DNA from: Tetraselmis striata
Lineage: Eukaryota; Chlorophyta; Chlorodendrophyceae; Chlorodendrales; Chlorodendraceae
Reading direction: 5' to 3'
Assembly (NCBI GenBank): GCA_006384855.1
Contig: VCJN01002488.1
Span: forward strand, 62,001 to 126,000
DNA length: 64,000 bases
Position numbers and translations under genes: made by a program. Under the pieces are notes generated by a model. The model was given only the letters and a program-made list of their open reading frames with translations. It was not told where the DNA came from and did not search any database. Position 1 is the stretch's first letter, and every line of letters starts with the position of its first letter. This document shows positions 38,742 through 48,326 of the stretch, one piece after another.

Positions 38742-41700
38742 ATGGCCTTAGGCAATACTGATGCTACCGCAGGCGCTGCCGCACCGGAGGATGGGCCGGC
38801 CGAAGATCAACCGGAGGTTGAGGTATCATCGGTGGTGCAGGCGCATCGCGATGTCTTGAACAAGAGACTTCGTGAGTATGTGGGGCAACGTCGAGACAAC
38901 CAGACGTTGCGGACAGAGGCAGGGTACAATGAAGCCATGCAAACCTCCGTACCTTCGAACAAACGACGAGAGAGGTGGGGCCCGCCGACATGCCTTGTTC
39001 GCAGGTTGCCCCCCGATATGGGCCACAGACCTCGCGGGTAGGCGGGTTCGCGTGTTATCACTGTACAGTCTGACGTTTAGCCGACCCGATCGCGCACCAG
39101 CCCGCTCATCCTCTACATAGTACAGTTCCCGACAGTCGACTCTTTTGCCTCGTTGTTTGCGCCTGTAGCTCCGCTGCCGGCGCCGATTCTACGGTACGGC
39201 ATGCAACTGGGCGGGCACTTGCAGCCGCCGCCTGCTGTACTGCCGCGCCGAGCCGAAATGAACTGGCACCGCGCCTCTGCCATGTACTGAGGTGCAAAGT
39301 GCTCTTCTTGTTGGACTGTCGAGCAGGAATGATCGCGGGCCTGGGCTACACAGCGCCGCTTCGATATCCTGACCTGCGGAGACTCCGATATGCGCATCCA
39401 AAGAGGGGGCAGAAATGTCCCTCTGGAGCAGGTGAAGCTCGTCAGTCACGCCGGGATGGTCTTCGAACACATCCGGGATTTGCACCTCAAAGGGGTGCAC
39501 GCCAAGGTGTACCTCCCTGAGCCCTCCCATTGTCCCGCTCTGCTTGCTGCCACTGCATGTCGGCTACGTACACACCACTAAGTGTACCCTCCCCCCATCA
39601 CACTGTGCAGCTCAAGAAGCTTCCCAAAATGATTCCGGGAAGGTACTGCGACATCCCCAGGTGTGTCGTCAAACTTTTCTGCGAAACATGCGTCACCTGC
39701 GCCAAGCACAGAACTACTAAGGCTAAGGCCGGTCACCGGCCGATATTGTCCAAGGGCATGTTTGGGGCCCGTGGCCAGATCGACCTCATTGACTACCAAT
39801 CATCAGAATACAAGGGCTACCGCTTCCTGCTCACCTACATCGATCACGGCATCAAGTTTTGCTTCTGCACTCCGATCCCTAACAAGGAGGTTTGTATGCC
39901 ACAGTAGCGGACGAGTTTGATATTTGCGCGCCTATCCAACCCCCTTGCTTCCGCCTTCCCCCTTTCTTATTTACTCAATGTATCTTATCACCCCGCCCCA
40001 TCCCTGCAGAAGGATACCATAGCAGGGAAACTGTTTCTACTCTTCTTTCTCCTTGGGCCGCCTGCCATCTTTCAAGCTGACAATGGTAGAGAGTTCTCCG
40101 TGTTGCCGACAAGCAACCGAGCAAGATAATTGGTCTCTCGGAGGAGGAAGCAAAGGAGGTTTGTGGGCCATTGTGTAATAAATAGCATGCTGCTCAGCCT
40201 GCATACAAGTGCAAGTCTAAGATATGTGCGTGTTGTGATTGCAGGTGATTGAAAGCACCAAGAAGCTCTTGCCTGCCTGCCAAATGGTAACAGGGAGAGC
40301 TACGCATAGCCCCAGCAACGGCGGCATTGAAAGACTCTACCGTACCATTGAGGAGTACATCGCACATTGGTGTGATGAAAACAACTCCCCCAATTGCCTT
40401 TTGACGAAAAGGAGCAGCAGACAGAGGAGCAGGCGCGACAAGAGCAGCAGCCACAAGAGCAGGAAGACATGGATGTCTTCAAAACGCCAACGCCTCTCCC
40501 AGTTGGTGAATGCCCGCAAAGCCGTTGCAGTATTGTTGGCCTGCCATGCTGCGCATGTACTGCGCCATAGCATAAAGTGCTGAGCAATGATTATATTAAT
40601 GTGATTATGATCAACGAATATAACAATCGACAGTAGTATTATCACTACTCTTATCAACGTATGTTAATATTATATATATTGGGTTTTATATATAATTACT
40701 GCTGCTGCTATTGGGTTATGTATATTAGGTTATGATGTTCTACATACTGTTATATGATAATGTCCTCTAGCCAAGGCCATACCTTTGATTGTAATGTCTC
40801 TCTCTCTCTCTCTCCAAACAATACTTATTATATTTTTATGTGTGTTTGCTGTATTATGTATTTATGTTGAATCCTATAATTATGTAGCAGTGCTAGCTCG
40901 TATTCCACAGCATATATATCATGAACACACAAGTGCTAACTTATATTCCCTTCTCCCCGCTCCTCCATGTAAAACGAAACAGATCTGCCCATCACGTCCA
41001 GGATTAGCGTGAACGCGCAGCACGATGAGCAGCTGCTCACTCGCAACGAGGACCAGCAGACACTACGCGCCTACGTCCCAGACCCCAACTTGCCATGAAC
41101 CCGGACACATATTGCGCCCCATGCAAGGCTTGCTGCGATGGTGGGCATTGCAAGATTGGGATGCTTATCCCCACAGCCGGCCTTGTCAAGGGTCATCAGT
41201 GTGCGCGCGGCAAGGCCTTCTACCATGTCATGTCCACAGGTAACCTGTTGTTGCTGTCAATCTTGTCAGCATGCCCGTTATTTATGGCATGGGTGTGACT
41301 GTGTCACTCATGTGTCTTGCACGCAGATGGAACGGATGATGGCCACTGCAGCAACGATTGCATGGCTGCTGGGACAGTGGATGTGGTGCCTCGCTCTGTT
41401 GAAACGACAAGTGCAACCACCGTTGCAGCTGCCTCGTCCTGTGAGTCAGTGGGCCGTAAGAGGCAAAGGTCGCCCGAGGAGCCACCAGTGCTTCCGGCTG
41501 CAGCGGCAGAGGCTACTCCACAAGTCCTCGTGCAAGCACGCGCGGCCGTTGGCGATTGTAGTCCAGTATCTCCCTCCCAGCTGGCCAACGGTCCCGGGCG
41601 GCGCGCAATCAGGGCTCAGTGCGGTGCTGCACAGGCCAAGCAGGCTAGGGTGATGCGTGCCCGTGTCGCTGCCAAGGCCGGCCCAGCACCGGTGGTGGGT

Positions 41701-42287
41701 GATGTGGTCAGAGTGCCGTTGGAAAAGGAGGACCGTGGCAAGGTGGACCTTAGATTCTTGACATGCGTGGTGAGTGAGATGAGTTATGTTATGCTCCTCT
41801 TGTTGTATACTGATGCCAGTTGCACGCAATGCTTGATGTGTCCTAGTGATGACGCGCACATCGTCTTTCTCAAATGCCCTCCCCAACCCCCTGTTTGCAG
41901 ATGACAGAATGCAATTCTTCCAGAGTGGCTGTGGACGCAGGTGTTGTCAAGACCACATATGGGCAGCAAGATATGGATCAGTTGCGCAACATTGCACCCG
42001 CGCGGGTGGGCTTGGCGGGTGTGGTACAGAAGTGGAGCGACCAAACATCATGAAAGAAGATCTCCCTCAGAGAAGGTGTAAGATCTGTGTCACTATTTGG
42101 GGGCCGAGGAATGATCAAATGCACATGTAAAGGGCCGTGTGCCAGTAGTGTGTGCAGTTGCCGCAAAGCTTGTAGGAAATGCAACTCTAGGTGTCACCCT
42201 GATAACAACTGCTGTCGGAACATTGAGGACCATGGTGCTGGCACTAGCGCTCAGGGAGCTGCCACCACAGTCCGTGTGATGAACTAA
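38742..42287 (+). pseudogene. KRBA2/Ginger-like DDE integrase gene, multi-exon, one in-frame TGA
   Basis: Exons I can support: one from the ATG at 38742 (end unclear), 39354-39506, 39611-39889, 40010-40099, from 40245 (end unclear), one ending 41239, 41327-41769 and 41901-42287. Phases fit wherever both sides are known. The protein has an H/C zinc-binding N-terminal part (FEHIRDLHLKGVH, then CETCVTC). The DDE core has Asp in GQIDLIDYQ, Asp in QADNGREF and Glu in NGGIERLYRT. The tail has GDVVRVPLEKEDRGK and a C-terminal Cys cluster (CTCKGPCASSVCSCRKAC, then CNSRCHPDNNCC). This matches KRAB-A-domain-containing-2-like and Ginger integrases. An in-frame TGA at 42051-42053 cuts off the last 78 residues, so the copy may be broken. 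Exons covering 40400-41100 are not resolved. Confidence 0.7.
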
Positions 42288-42419
42288 ATTCTGAAATAAA
42301 ATAAAATTTAACCGAATTCTCTATTTAATTTCACTCTAATTTAAAGGTAATGGAATCTGCTACTTAATTTGAACTTCATTGAAATCGAATTAATTTTGCC
42401 TTAAAATGCGGACAGACAC

Positions 42420-42695
42420 TTACCATATCACACATGGGCTGGATAGCGTGGATCCATGTGTAAATGGTCCAAGTACCGCGCTCCATGCGCACATGGGCCG
42501 GTCCGTGTGTGCATGGTCGTTTGTCGAGGGCAGTCCATGTGTACATGGGTCAGCCAACGACCCGTGTTCACATGGACCGTTTCCGGTTAACTCCATGTGT
42601 ACATGGTACGGGCCATGTGGACATGGATCAATGGAGGCTCCATGTTCACATGGACCGCTCCATGTACACATGGCCCGCATGTCCACATGGATCTT

Positions 42696-42696
<1 letters not shown>
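42420..42696 (-). repeat. Right inverted palindrome array
   Basis: An array of CCATGTGNACATGG-like palindromes at about 20-30 bp spacing. Its outer 115 bp is the reverse complement of the left array start. Confidence 0.8.

Positions 42697-42743
<47 letters not shown>
42697..42743. repeat. (TA)n microsatellite
   Basis: About 22 TA units directly outside the right palindrome array. Confidence 0.95.
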
Positions 42744-42745
<2 letters not shown>

Positions 42746-42861
42746 CAAGGAGGCACGATTTGCCAAAGAATGTCAGCTCGCTTACATTGGAGGCTAAGAC
42801 GAGAACCACAGGCTTGGCCTGGGTGTCTCCTAGCGCAGAAAGATGGCTGTGGGTGGGTGGG

Positions 42862-43037
42862 TGCGCGAGCCGGTTGAGGCGAGCGCAAAGCAGAGAGTGC
42901 CGGTGCCCGAGGGCGGATCCCTCAGGTCGTGGTGCTGGTGCGGGCCGGCAGGCCCCAGTCCGTGCGCCGACCGCGGGGATCGGGCGCAGTACAACATTGC
43001 TAAGTACTGTAAACCTCTAGATGACTACATCTGACCA
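42862..43037. repeat. 176-bp direct repeat, left copy
   Basis: Starts TGCGCGAGCC and ends ATCTGACCA. It pairs with 51985-52160. Confidence 0.9.
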
Positions 43038-43104
43038 TTTACCCAAGGAGGCACGATTTGCCAGAGAAGAAAGCCAAAGGCTTGCACAGGTAGCGAAGTG
43101 TAGC

Positions 43105-43626
43105 TGCGACAGTCTCGGGTGCCTCACGCAGGTCAAGCAGACAAGGCTGTCGTAAACACAAAGAAGGCAGCAGAGAGAGAAAGAAACAATGGTTACAACG
43201 TTGTCACCACCCGCCGCTATTTATGCGTATGGCTAGCTCACAGCTAGCCACCACCAAGCGGCACGCGCACTGCTAAGCGCGTCACCGTGAAGAGTCGTGC
43301 CTCGAAGTGTCGAACAGGAGGTCGTCGCTTAGAGACCTCCGCACATGTAGTTGACACATCAGTTTATACACAAGTATACAACTGATGTTCCAGAGGCAGG
43401 CACATTATACTTGTGCCCGCTACGGGTACGCACATGCGTATTATCCCGTAACTACTACTGAACAGTGTACCGGTACCAGTAGGACTCGTCTCATGATTCA
43501 TCATCCACCAGTACTCGTATTGTGGCGCGTGACACACGCGCGCACACATACGATACAGCAGGTACTCGTACATGAATGATGCTACGATCATACAGTACCC
43601 GTACAGAGTATGCCATTATTGTCACA
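43105..43626 (-). repeat. 3' LTR of the Ty3/gypsy element
   Basis: 522 bp, identical to 50146-50667. On the minus strand a TATA-like ATAAATA lies at 43218-43224. The LTR contains several short GTACTCGTA-type words. Confidence 0.95.
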
Positions 43627-43631
43627 CTACA

Positions 43632-43644
43632 TCTCTCCCCCCTT
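43632..43644 (-). other. Polypurine tract
   Basis: On the minus strand AAGGGGGGAGAGA lies five bases upstream of the 3' LTR, the expected place for the plus-strand primer. Confidence 0.8.
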
Positions 43645-43677
43645 GACAACAGTGTGAAATAGCATTCCACAGGCAGT

Positions 43678-46600
43678 TTAATTTGCAGTCGGCACACGTG
43701 CCGGGTATTTATGCATATGCTCCACAAATTCAGGTGACTTTACAAAGTCCAACCATTTGGGAGTAGCCATAAAATCCTGCAATGCTATTGTCCTTTTAAC
43801 ATCAAACAAACGATGCCAAACAGGGGCAATAGACTCATCCGCAAAGTGAACAAGAAATTGCAACTGAGTACCACGTAAACCGGGCATGGAACCGATCTTA
43901 ACGCTGGTAATCTTGTCAATCTCATACTCATCATCAGAGTCGTCACCGGTACCAACAACAAGAGGTACATGCGGGCGCAACGGCGCAGTGGGACAGGGTC
44001 TCAAGTTATTAACATGAAATACTGGGTGCAACTTAACACCAGCAGGTAATTTCAGTCGATAACTATGACCGCCAATTTTCTCTACAATAGAAAATGGGCC
44101 AAGCTGCTTGTCCATCAGCTTTTTGCAAGGCTGACCTTTGACCTTAAGCAGACGGGTATCCACAGATACTCTATCTCCAACATTGAAGATAGGAGGATTG
44201 CGCTGTTGCCTAACACTAGGACGAACAGTCAATTCATCTTTATGGACAGCCAACACTGACCGAACCAACTCGTGAATCTCCTTCATATCTTGGATACGTT
44301 GCTGAGCATCACGAGAGAATGCTATTGTTGGTCTCATACCAAACAATACATCCGGAGGCGTTTCAGGATTGAAACCATACATAACCTCAAATGGTGCATG
44401 CTCAATGCCAAGTGCTTTGTTGGAATTATACGCAAATTCCATCAATGGTAACTGGTCTACCCAGTTTGAACCATCGAAACAACAAAACGCACGAGCCAAC
44501 TCAGTGACTATGGCATTAATGCGTTCGGTCAAACCATCTGTTTCAGGATGTTGGCCACTAGACATGTTCAATTTAGTGCCAAGTCTCCGCCACAGAGTTT
44601 GCCAGAATGCAGACAGGAACCGTGGATCTCTATCAGAGACGATCACACGAGGTATTCCATGCAGCCTGAATACTTCCTTCAGAAATAATTCAGCTGCCTG
44701 TCCACCAGTCACGTTGACTGTGGTTGGAATAAAATGTGCTTGCCGGGACAGATGGCAACACACAACCAACATAGTATTATAACCATTACTCTCAGGTAAC
44801 TCGGTTATAAAATCCAAACCAACCGTATGCCATGGACGTGGCGGTACTGGTAAGGGCTGTGTTGGTGCAGGTGGCTGCGGACGTGCACGAACACGCCGGC
44901 ACACCGAACATTGTTCACAATAGGTTTTCACGTCATGTCGTATGCGTGTCCACCAAAAACGGTCCAAGGCACGTGCCAAGGTGCTTGCATAAGCACGGTG
45001 ACCAACAGAATCATGTAGCTCATACAATATCTTATTGATGATGTCACGATTGGTTGGTATGCAAAGACGTCCATGTCTCCAAAAATAACCATCGTGCTCT
45101 ACCACATGACCGGACTGCTTCCACCCCCCCCATAAGGAGTAGAACGCGTCCTCTGCATATCCAGCCTTAATAAGGTGGAGAATATTGTCATCAAGGCTAA
45201 GTGACGACGCACTTACAGCCGACAATACCGCAGTACATGGGCGATGTTCACTCACGAGTGATTCAGCCGCGTCCGGCACATCCCCGGTCCAATATAAGCC
45301 ACCGAAACCAATCGGCTTAAAATCCGGTCTACGCGACAACGGATCGGCTTCATTCCACTTGCCCTTTCGGTATGCAAGAGATATGGACCCAACAAACGGC
45401 TGCAAGTCGCGTACATAGCGCACTTGTCGCCGGTTCAACCTTTCTGCCGGTTGCCTGAGCAGATGACGCAGGGTGTCATGATCTGAGACAACAAGGAATC
45501 GACAGCACCCTTCAAGGTAACAACGCCAGTGCTTAATTGATTCACAGACAGCCAAAGCTTCCAAATCATAAGCACTGTAGGTATTACCACGCTCAGCTGC
45601 ATTCAGCTTTCGCGCCCAGTAACTCACTGGTTGAGGACCTCCTCCTTGGTCCTGCAGTAGTACTGCAGCAAGCCCTACGTTGGACGCATCTGTCGCTACG
45701 GTGAACGTCGCATCCGCCCCCATGGAAGGAATGGAAAGACACGGAGCGGAAATCAGTCGCAGACGAAGGGTCTCAAAGGCTTCCTGACACGCCGGTGACC
45801 AGTCAACATGAACTGGTTTAGACTTACGCAATAAGTCAGTCAATGGTGCAGTTAAATCACTGAAATGATGAATAAACTTAGAGTAGAAATTGCAGAATTG
45901 TACGAAACTTCTGACTTCACTCTGAGTTTTAGGGACAGGCCAATCCCTAACTGCAGCCACTTTGGCCTCTGAAACAGACAACTTACCATCAGCGACGGTA
46001 TACCCCAAATAATCCATAGATTGCATGCCAAAGAAACATTTCTTTAATTGCAACCTCAGATTATATTCATTCAGTTTCTCAAAAACTAAACGAAGGTGCT
46101 TTATGTGGTCATCATAATTATCTGAATATATACATATATCATCCAGATACACCACCACAAAGTCACGCAAAAATGGTCTCAAGATGTCATTCATCATGCG
46201 CTGGAAAGTGGCTGGGGCATTGCACAAACCAAATGGCATTGCAGTCCACTCCCATAGACCATCAGGTGTCTGAAACGCTGTCTTGTGGATGTCCTCCTCT
46301 GCAATGGCAACCTGCCAATAACCTGATGCTAAATCCAGATGGGTATAGCAACGGGCATTGCGGAGAGAATCCAACGTTTCATCAATTCGCGGCAAAGGAT
46401 ACATATCCTTTCGAGTGACCTCGTTCAGCCCACGAAAATCGACACACAACCGAAGGGATCCATCTGCCTTCTTAACAAAAAGAATAGGCGAACCAAACTC
46501 AGATTGACTAGGACGAACAAGTCCAGCGGCAATCGCATCTTTGAGTTGGCGATCCAATTCAGCACGTTCAGCGGGAGACAAACGATTAAGTCTTTGGCGT

Positions 46601-48186
46601 TTCATTTTGCCAGTTAACTCAATTTTGTGATCCCATGGCCGATGAACAGGCGGCCTGTTGACTGGACGCAAAATTTCAGGAAACTCGTCATACAACAAAT
46701 GACGAATAGAATCCTTTTGCTCTGGTGTCATAGCATTGTCTAAATGCAGGTCAGGATCATCCTTTATAACCGACATTTCAACGACATAGAATTCAGCCAA
46801 AGAATTATGCTTAGACGCACGAGCAGTTTTGCGCATCAACTTTTGTACCCTAGTGGAAGTAATCATGCTACATGCAGGAGTACGACCCACTATTACAACA
46901 GGTACATGGGTTCCATCCATTAGAGTCATGATACGTTCCGTACCATACTTAATGGTAACTTGCGCTTCATCAAGCCAAGTTAAACCCAATACAATGTCGG
47001 AGACTTTGAGCTCACGCAGTATATAAAATACTCGATTCTCAAATACATGTCCTCCAACAGACAGAGACACAACAGTTGTATGGCAACATGAGACACGTTG
47101 ACCATTAGCCAAACGGACAGGTGTTCTGGCTTTCAACTTTTGTATCTGCAAGTTGTTTCTGCGCACAAAGTCCTCAGATATAAAATCTAAAGATGCCGCA
47201 TTATCAACCAGTGCATCCACAACGGCGTCATCGTTAATTGTCACATTGACTTTCAACAATGGCCTGGGGTCATCCCAACGAGTCAAAGAAGCAATCTGAG
47301 GCAAACTTTGCCTTTGCATACTCCAAAATGATGGATCAGTCACATTGACAGCATCACACTCATTTATAGACTCAGATGCACGTTCACCAATACCAACGCT
47401 AGAATCTGCAACTTTTGCAGAGTCCACGTTAAAACTCACATTTGGACTTGTGACAGTTTTAGGTACAAAGTCATCAGGAAAATCACAGTTAGCATCAACT
47501 AACCAAATGTTAACCCCATACTTTGGCGGTCTAACATTTTCCTGGACTGTGGCATTTTTATCAGACCACCTGGTGAACAAAGGTGTCTTTGCCGGGTATT
47601 GCTGCAATAGTTTCCAATGCTTTGTCAAAGCACTGAATCTATCAAATGCAGGCAATACAAACACTCCTACAGTATGTTCTTTAGCCCTACTGCGGCATTG
47701 CTCAAAATGCCTCGCAATAGACTCAGTCATATGCCATGGAGGGTGAATAAACACACGTTCATTCGACAAGTCGCGCGATAATATCGAATCTTGTTCTGAA
47801 CAGAACGGCAAGTTTCGATGGGTATTCAGACCCTCATTATCCGCACAGCCCTCCAGCGTAAACTGGAACATCTCATGTAAGGGATCGAAGACTCTATCGA
47901 CCAGTCGCCACTCGGCACTGACTGCAGTCTGTCTAGGCATTCGACGCCTCAGAGCCTTTACGCGACGATGAGTCGAAACTTTCCGAGCACCCGTTACACA
48001 GGCTACTGGCAAAGTCGTACCAGACTCGCGTACACTATTCGAGTTCTCATCAGTAGGCGACTCAACATAGTCGTTACTACTCTCAGAGATGACGACATCG
48101 TCACTCGAACATGTACTCGTCACAGGTATATCGTCATTCAGACGTGCATTAGACAATAATGCGGATACCTCAGGTGCCAATGACAT
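43678..48186 (-). CDS. pol: Ty3/gypsy Pol polyprotein (PR-RT-RH-IN-chromo)
   Basis: 1502 residues from the first ATG; the frame is open upstream to a TAG at 48304-48306. Domains in order, by approximate residue: retropepsin near 327 with LVDNAASLDFIS, where the usual D-S/T-G is D-N-A; RT with VVYLDDICIYSD near 680; RNase H with FTVATDASNVG and the following catalytic Glu/Asp blocks; integrase HHCC (HDSVGH...CEQCSVC) near 1060; DDE core D (LDFITELP, 1126), D (SDRDPRFLSAFW, 1183), E (TDGLTERIN, 1222). Then come GPFSIVEKIGGHSYRLKLP (GPY/F module) and an aromatic tail at about 1420-1490 (QFLVHFADESIAPVWHRLF) resembling a chromodomain, which in chromoviruses guides integration to chromatin. It is made with Gag and processed in the particle. 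All residues needed for RT and IN are visible. Confidence 0.95.
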   Translation of the reverse strand: MSLAPEVSALLSNARLNDDIPVTSTCSSDDVVISESSNDYVESPTDENSNSVRESGTTLPVACVTGARKVSTHRRVKALRRRMPRQTAVSAEWRLVDRVFDPLHEMFQFTLEGCADNEGLNTHRNLPFCSEQDSILSRDLSNERVFIHPPWHMTESIARHFEQCRSRAKEHTVGVFVLPAFDRFSALTKHWKLLQQYPAKTPLFTRWSDKNATVQENVRPPKYGVNIWLVDANCDFPDDFVPKTVTSPNVSFNVDSAKVADSSVGIGERASESINECDAVNVTDPSFWSMQRQSLPQIASLTRWDDPRPLLKVNVTINDDAVVDALVDNAASLDFISEDFVRRNNLQIQKLKARTPVRLANGQRVSCCHTTVVSLSVGGHVFENRVFYILRELKVSDIVLGLTWLDEAQVTIKYGTERIMTLMDGTHVPVVIVGRTPACSMITSTRVQKLMRKTARASKHNSLAEFYVVEMSVIKDDPDLHLDNAMTPEQKDSIRHLLYDEFPEILRPVNRPPVHRPWDHKIELTGKMKRQRLNRLSPAERAELDRQLKDAIAAGLVRPSQSEFGSPILFVKKADGSLRLCVDFRGLNEVTRKDMYPLPRIDETLDSLRNARCYTHLDLASGYWQVAIAEEDIHKTAFQTPDGLWEWTAMPFGLCNAPATFQRMMNDILRPFLRDFVVVYLDDICIYSDNYDDHIKHLRLVFEKLNEYNLRLQLKKCFFGMQSMDYLGYTVADGKLSVSEAKVAAVRDWPVPKTQSEVRSFVQFCNFYSKFIHHFSDLTAPLTDLLRKSKPVHVDWSPACQEAFETLRLRLISAPCLSIPSMGADATFTVATDASNVGLAAVLLQDQGGGPQPVSYWARKLNAAERGNTYSAYDLEALAVCESIKHWRCYLEGCCRFLVVSDHDTLRHLLRQPAERLNRRQVRYVRDLQPFVGSISLAYRKGKWNEADPLSRRPDFKPIGFGGLYWTGDVPDAAESLVSEHRPCTAVLSAVSASSLSLDDNILHLIKAGYAEDAFYSLWGGWKQSGHVVEHDGYFWRHGRLCIPTNRDIINKILYELHDSVGHRAYASTLARALDRFWWTRIRHDVKTYCEQCSVCRRVRARPQPPAPTQPLPVPPRPWHTVGLDFITELPESNGYNTMLVVCCHLSRQAHFIPTTVNVTGGQAAELFLKEVFRLHGIPRVIVSDRDPRFLSAFWQTLWRRLGTKLNMSSGQHPETDGLTERINAIVTELARAFCCFDGSNWVDQLPLMEFAYNSNKALGIEHAPFEVMYGFNPETPPDVLFGMRPTIAFSRDAQQRIQDMKEIHELVRSVLAVHKDELTVRPSVRQQRNPPIFNVGDRVSVDTRLLKVKGQPCKKLMDKQLGPFSIVEKIGGHSYRLKLPAGVKLHPVFHVNNLRPCPTAPLRPHVPLVVGTGDDSDDEYEIDKITSVKIGSMPGLRGTQLQFLVHFADESIAPVWHRLFDVKRTIALQDFMATPKWLDFVKSPEFVEHMHKYPARVPTAN

Positions 48187-48326
48187 ATCGGCAACAGTAA
48201 CTTCGCAGTCATGCGACTCGACAGTTACTGGACAGCATGATGTAACACAAACATCACTTACATCCCTATCTACTGAGCTGTCAGCAGCAGAATAAGGGCA
48301 CCCCTATTTTATCTTAGGGCAGTCTT

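Larger units (their letters stand above)
38083..42696 (+). mobile_element. Candidate KRBA2/Ginger-like DDE transposon
   Basis: An intron-bearing integrase gene (38742-42287) lies between two inverted copies of a complex repeat. About 115 bp starting TAAGATCCATGTGGACATG at 38083 matches the reverse complement of the sequence ending at 42696, with a few changes. Further inward both ends continue as arrays of 14-bp palindromes of the form CCATGTGNACATGG. The outside flanks are TA-rich, so a target duplication cannot be read and the exact ends are uncertain. Ginger and related DNA transposons carry a retroviral-type DDE integrase; that this locus is such a unit is inferred from the paired ends plus the gene. 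Confidence 0.65.

Noticed and set aside
43364-43591. 75-residue ORF in the LTR (also at 50405-50632).
   Set aside because: It lies wholly inside the LTR in both copies, has no recognisable domain, and is expected by chance in a stop-poor stretch.
33495-48306. Reassigned TAG codon, suggested by in-frame TAGs in the unknown ORF (33495, 34317) and between gag and pol (48304).
   Set aside because: TAG, TAA and TGA all appear as natural ends of the host genes (TAG for the 5373-8089 and 8948-10357 genes, TAA for 28344-30145, TGA for NF-YA and the membrane protein), and no conserved domain in a host gene runs through TAG.
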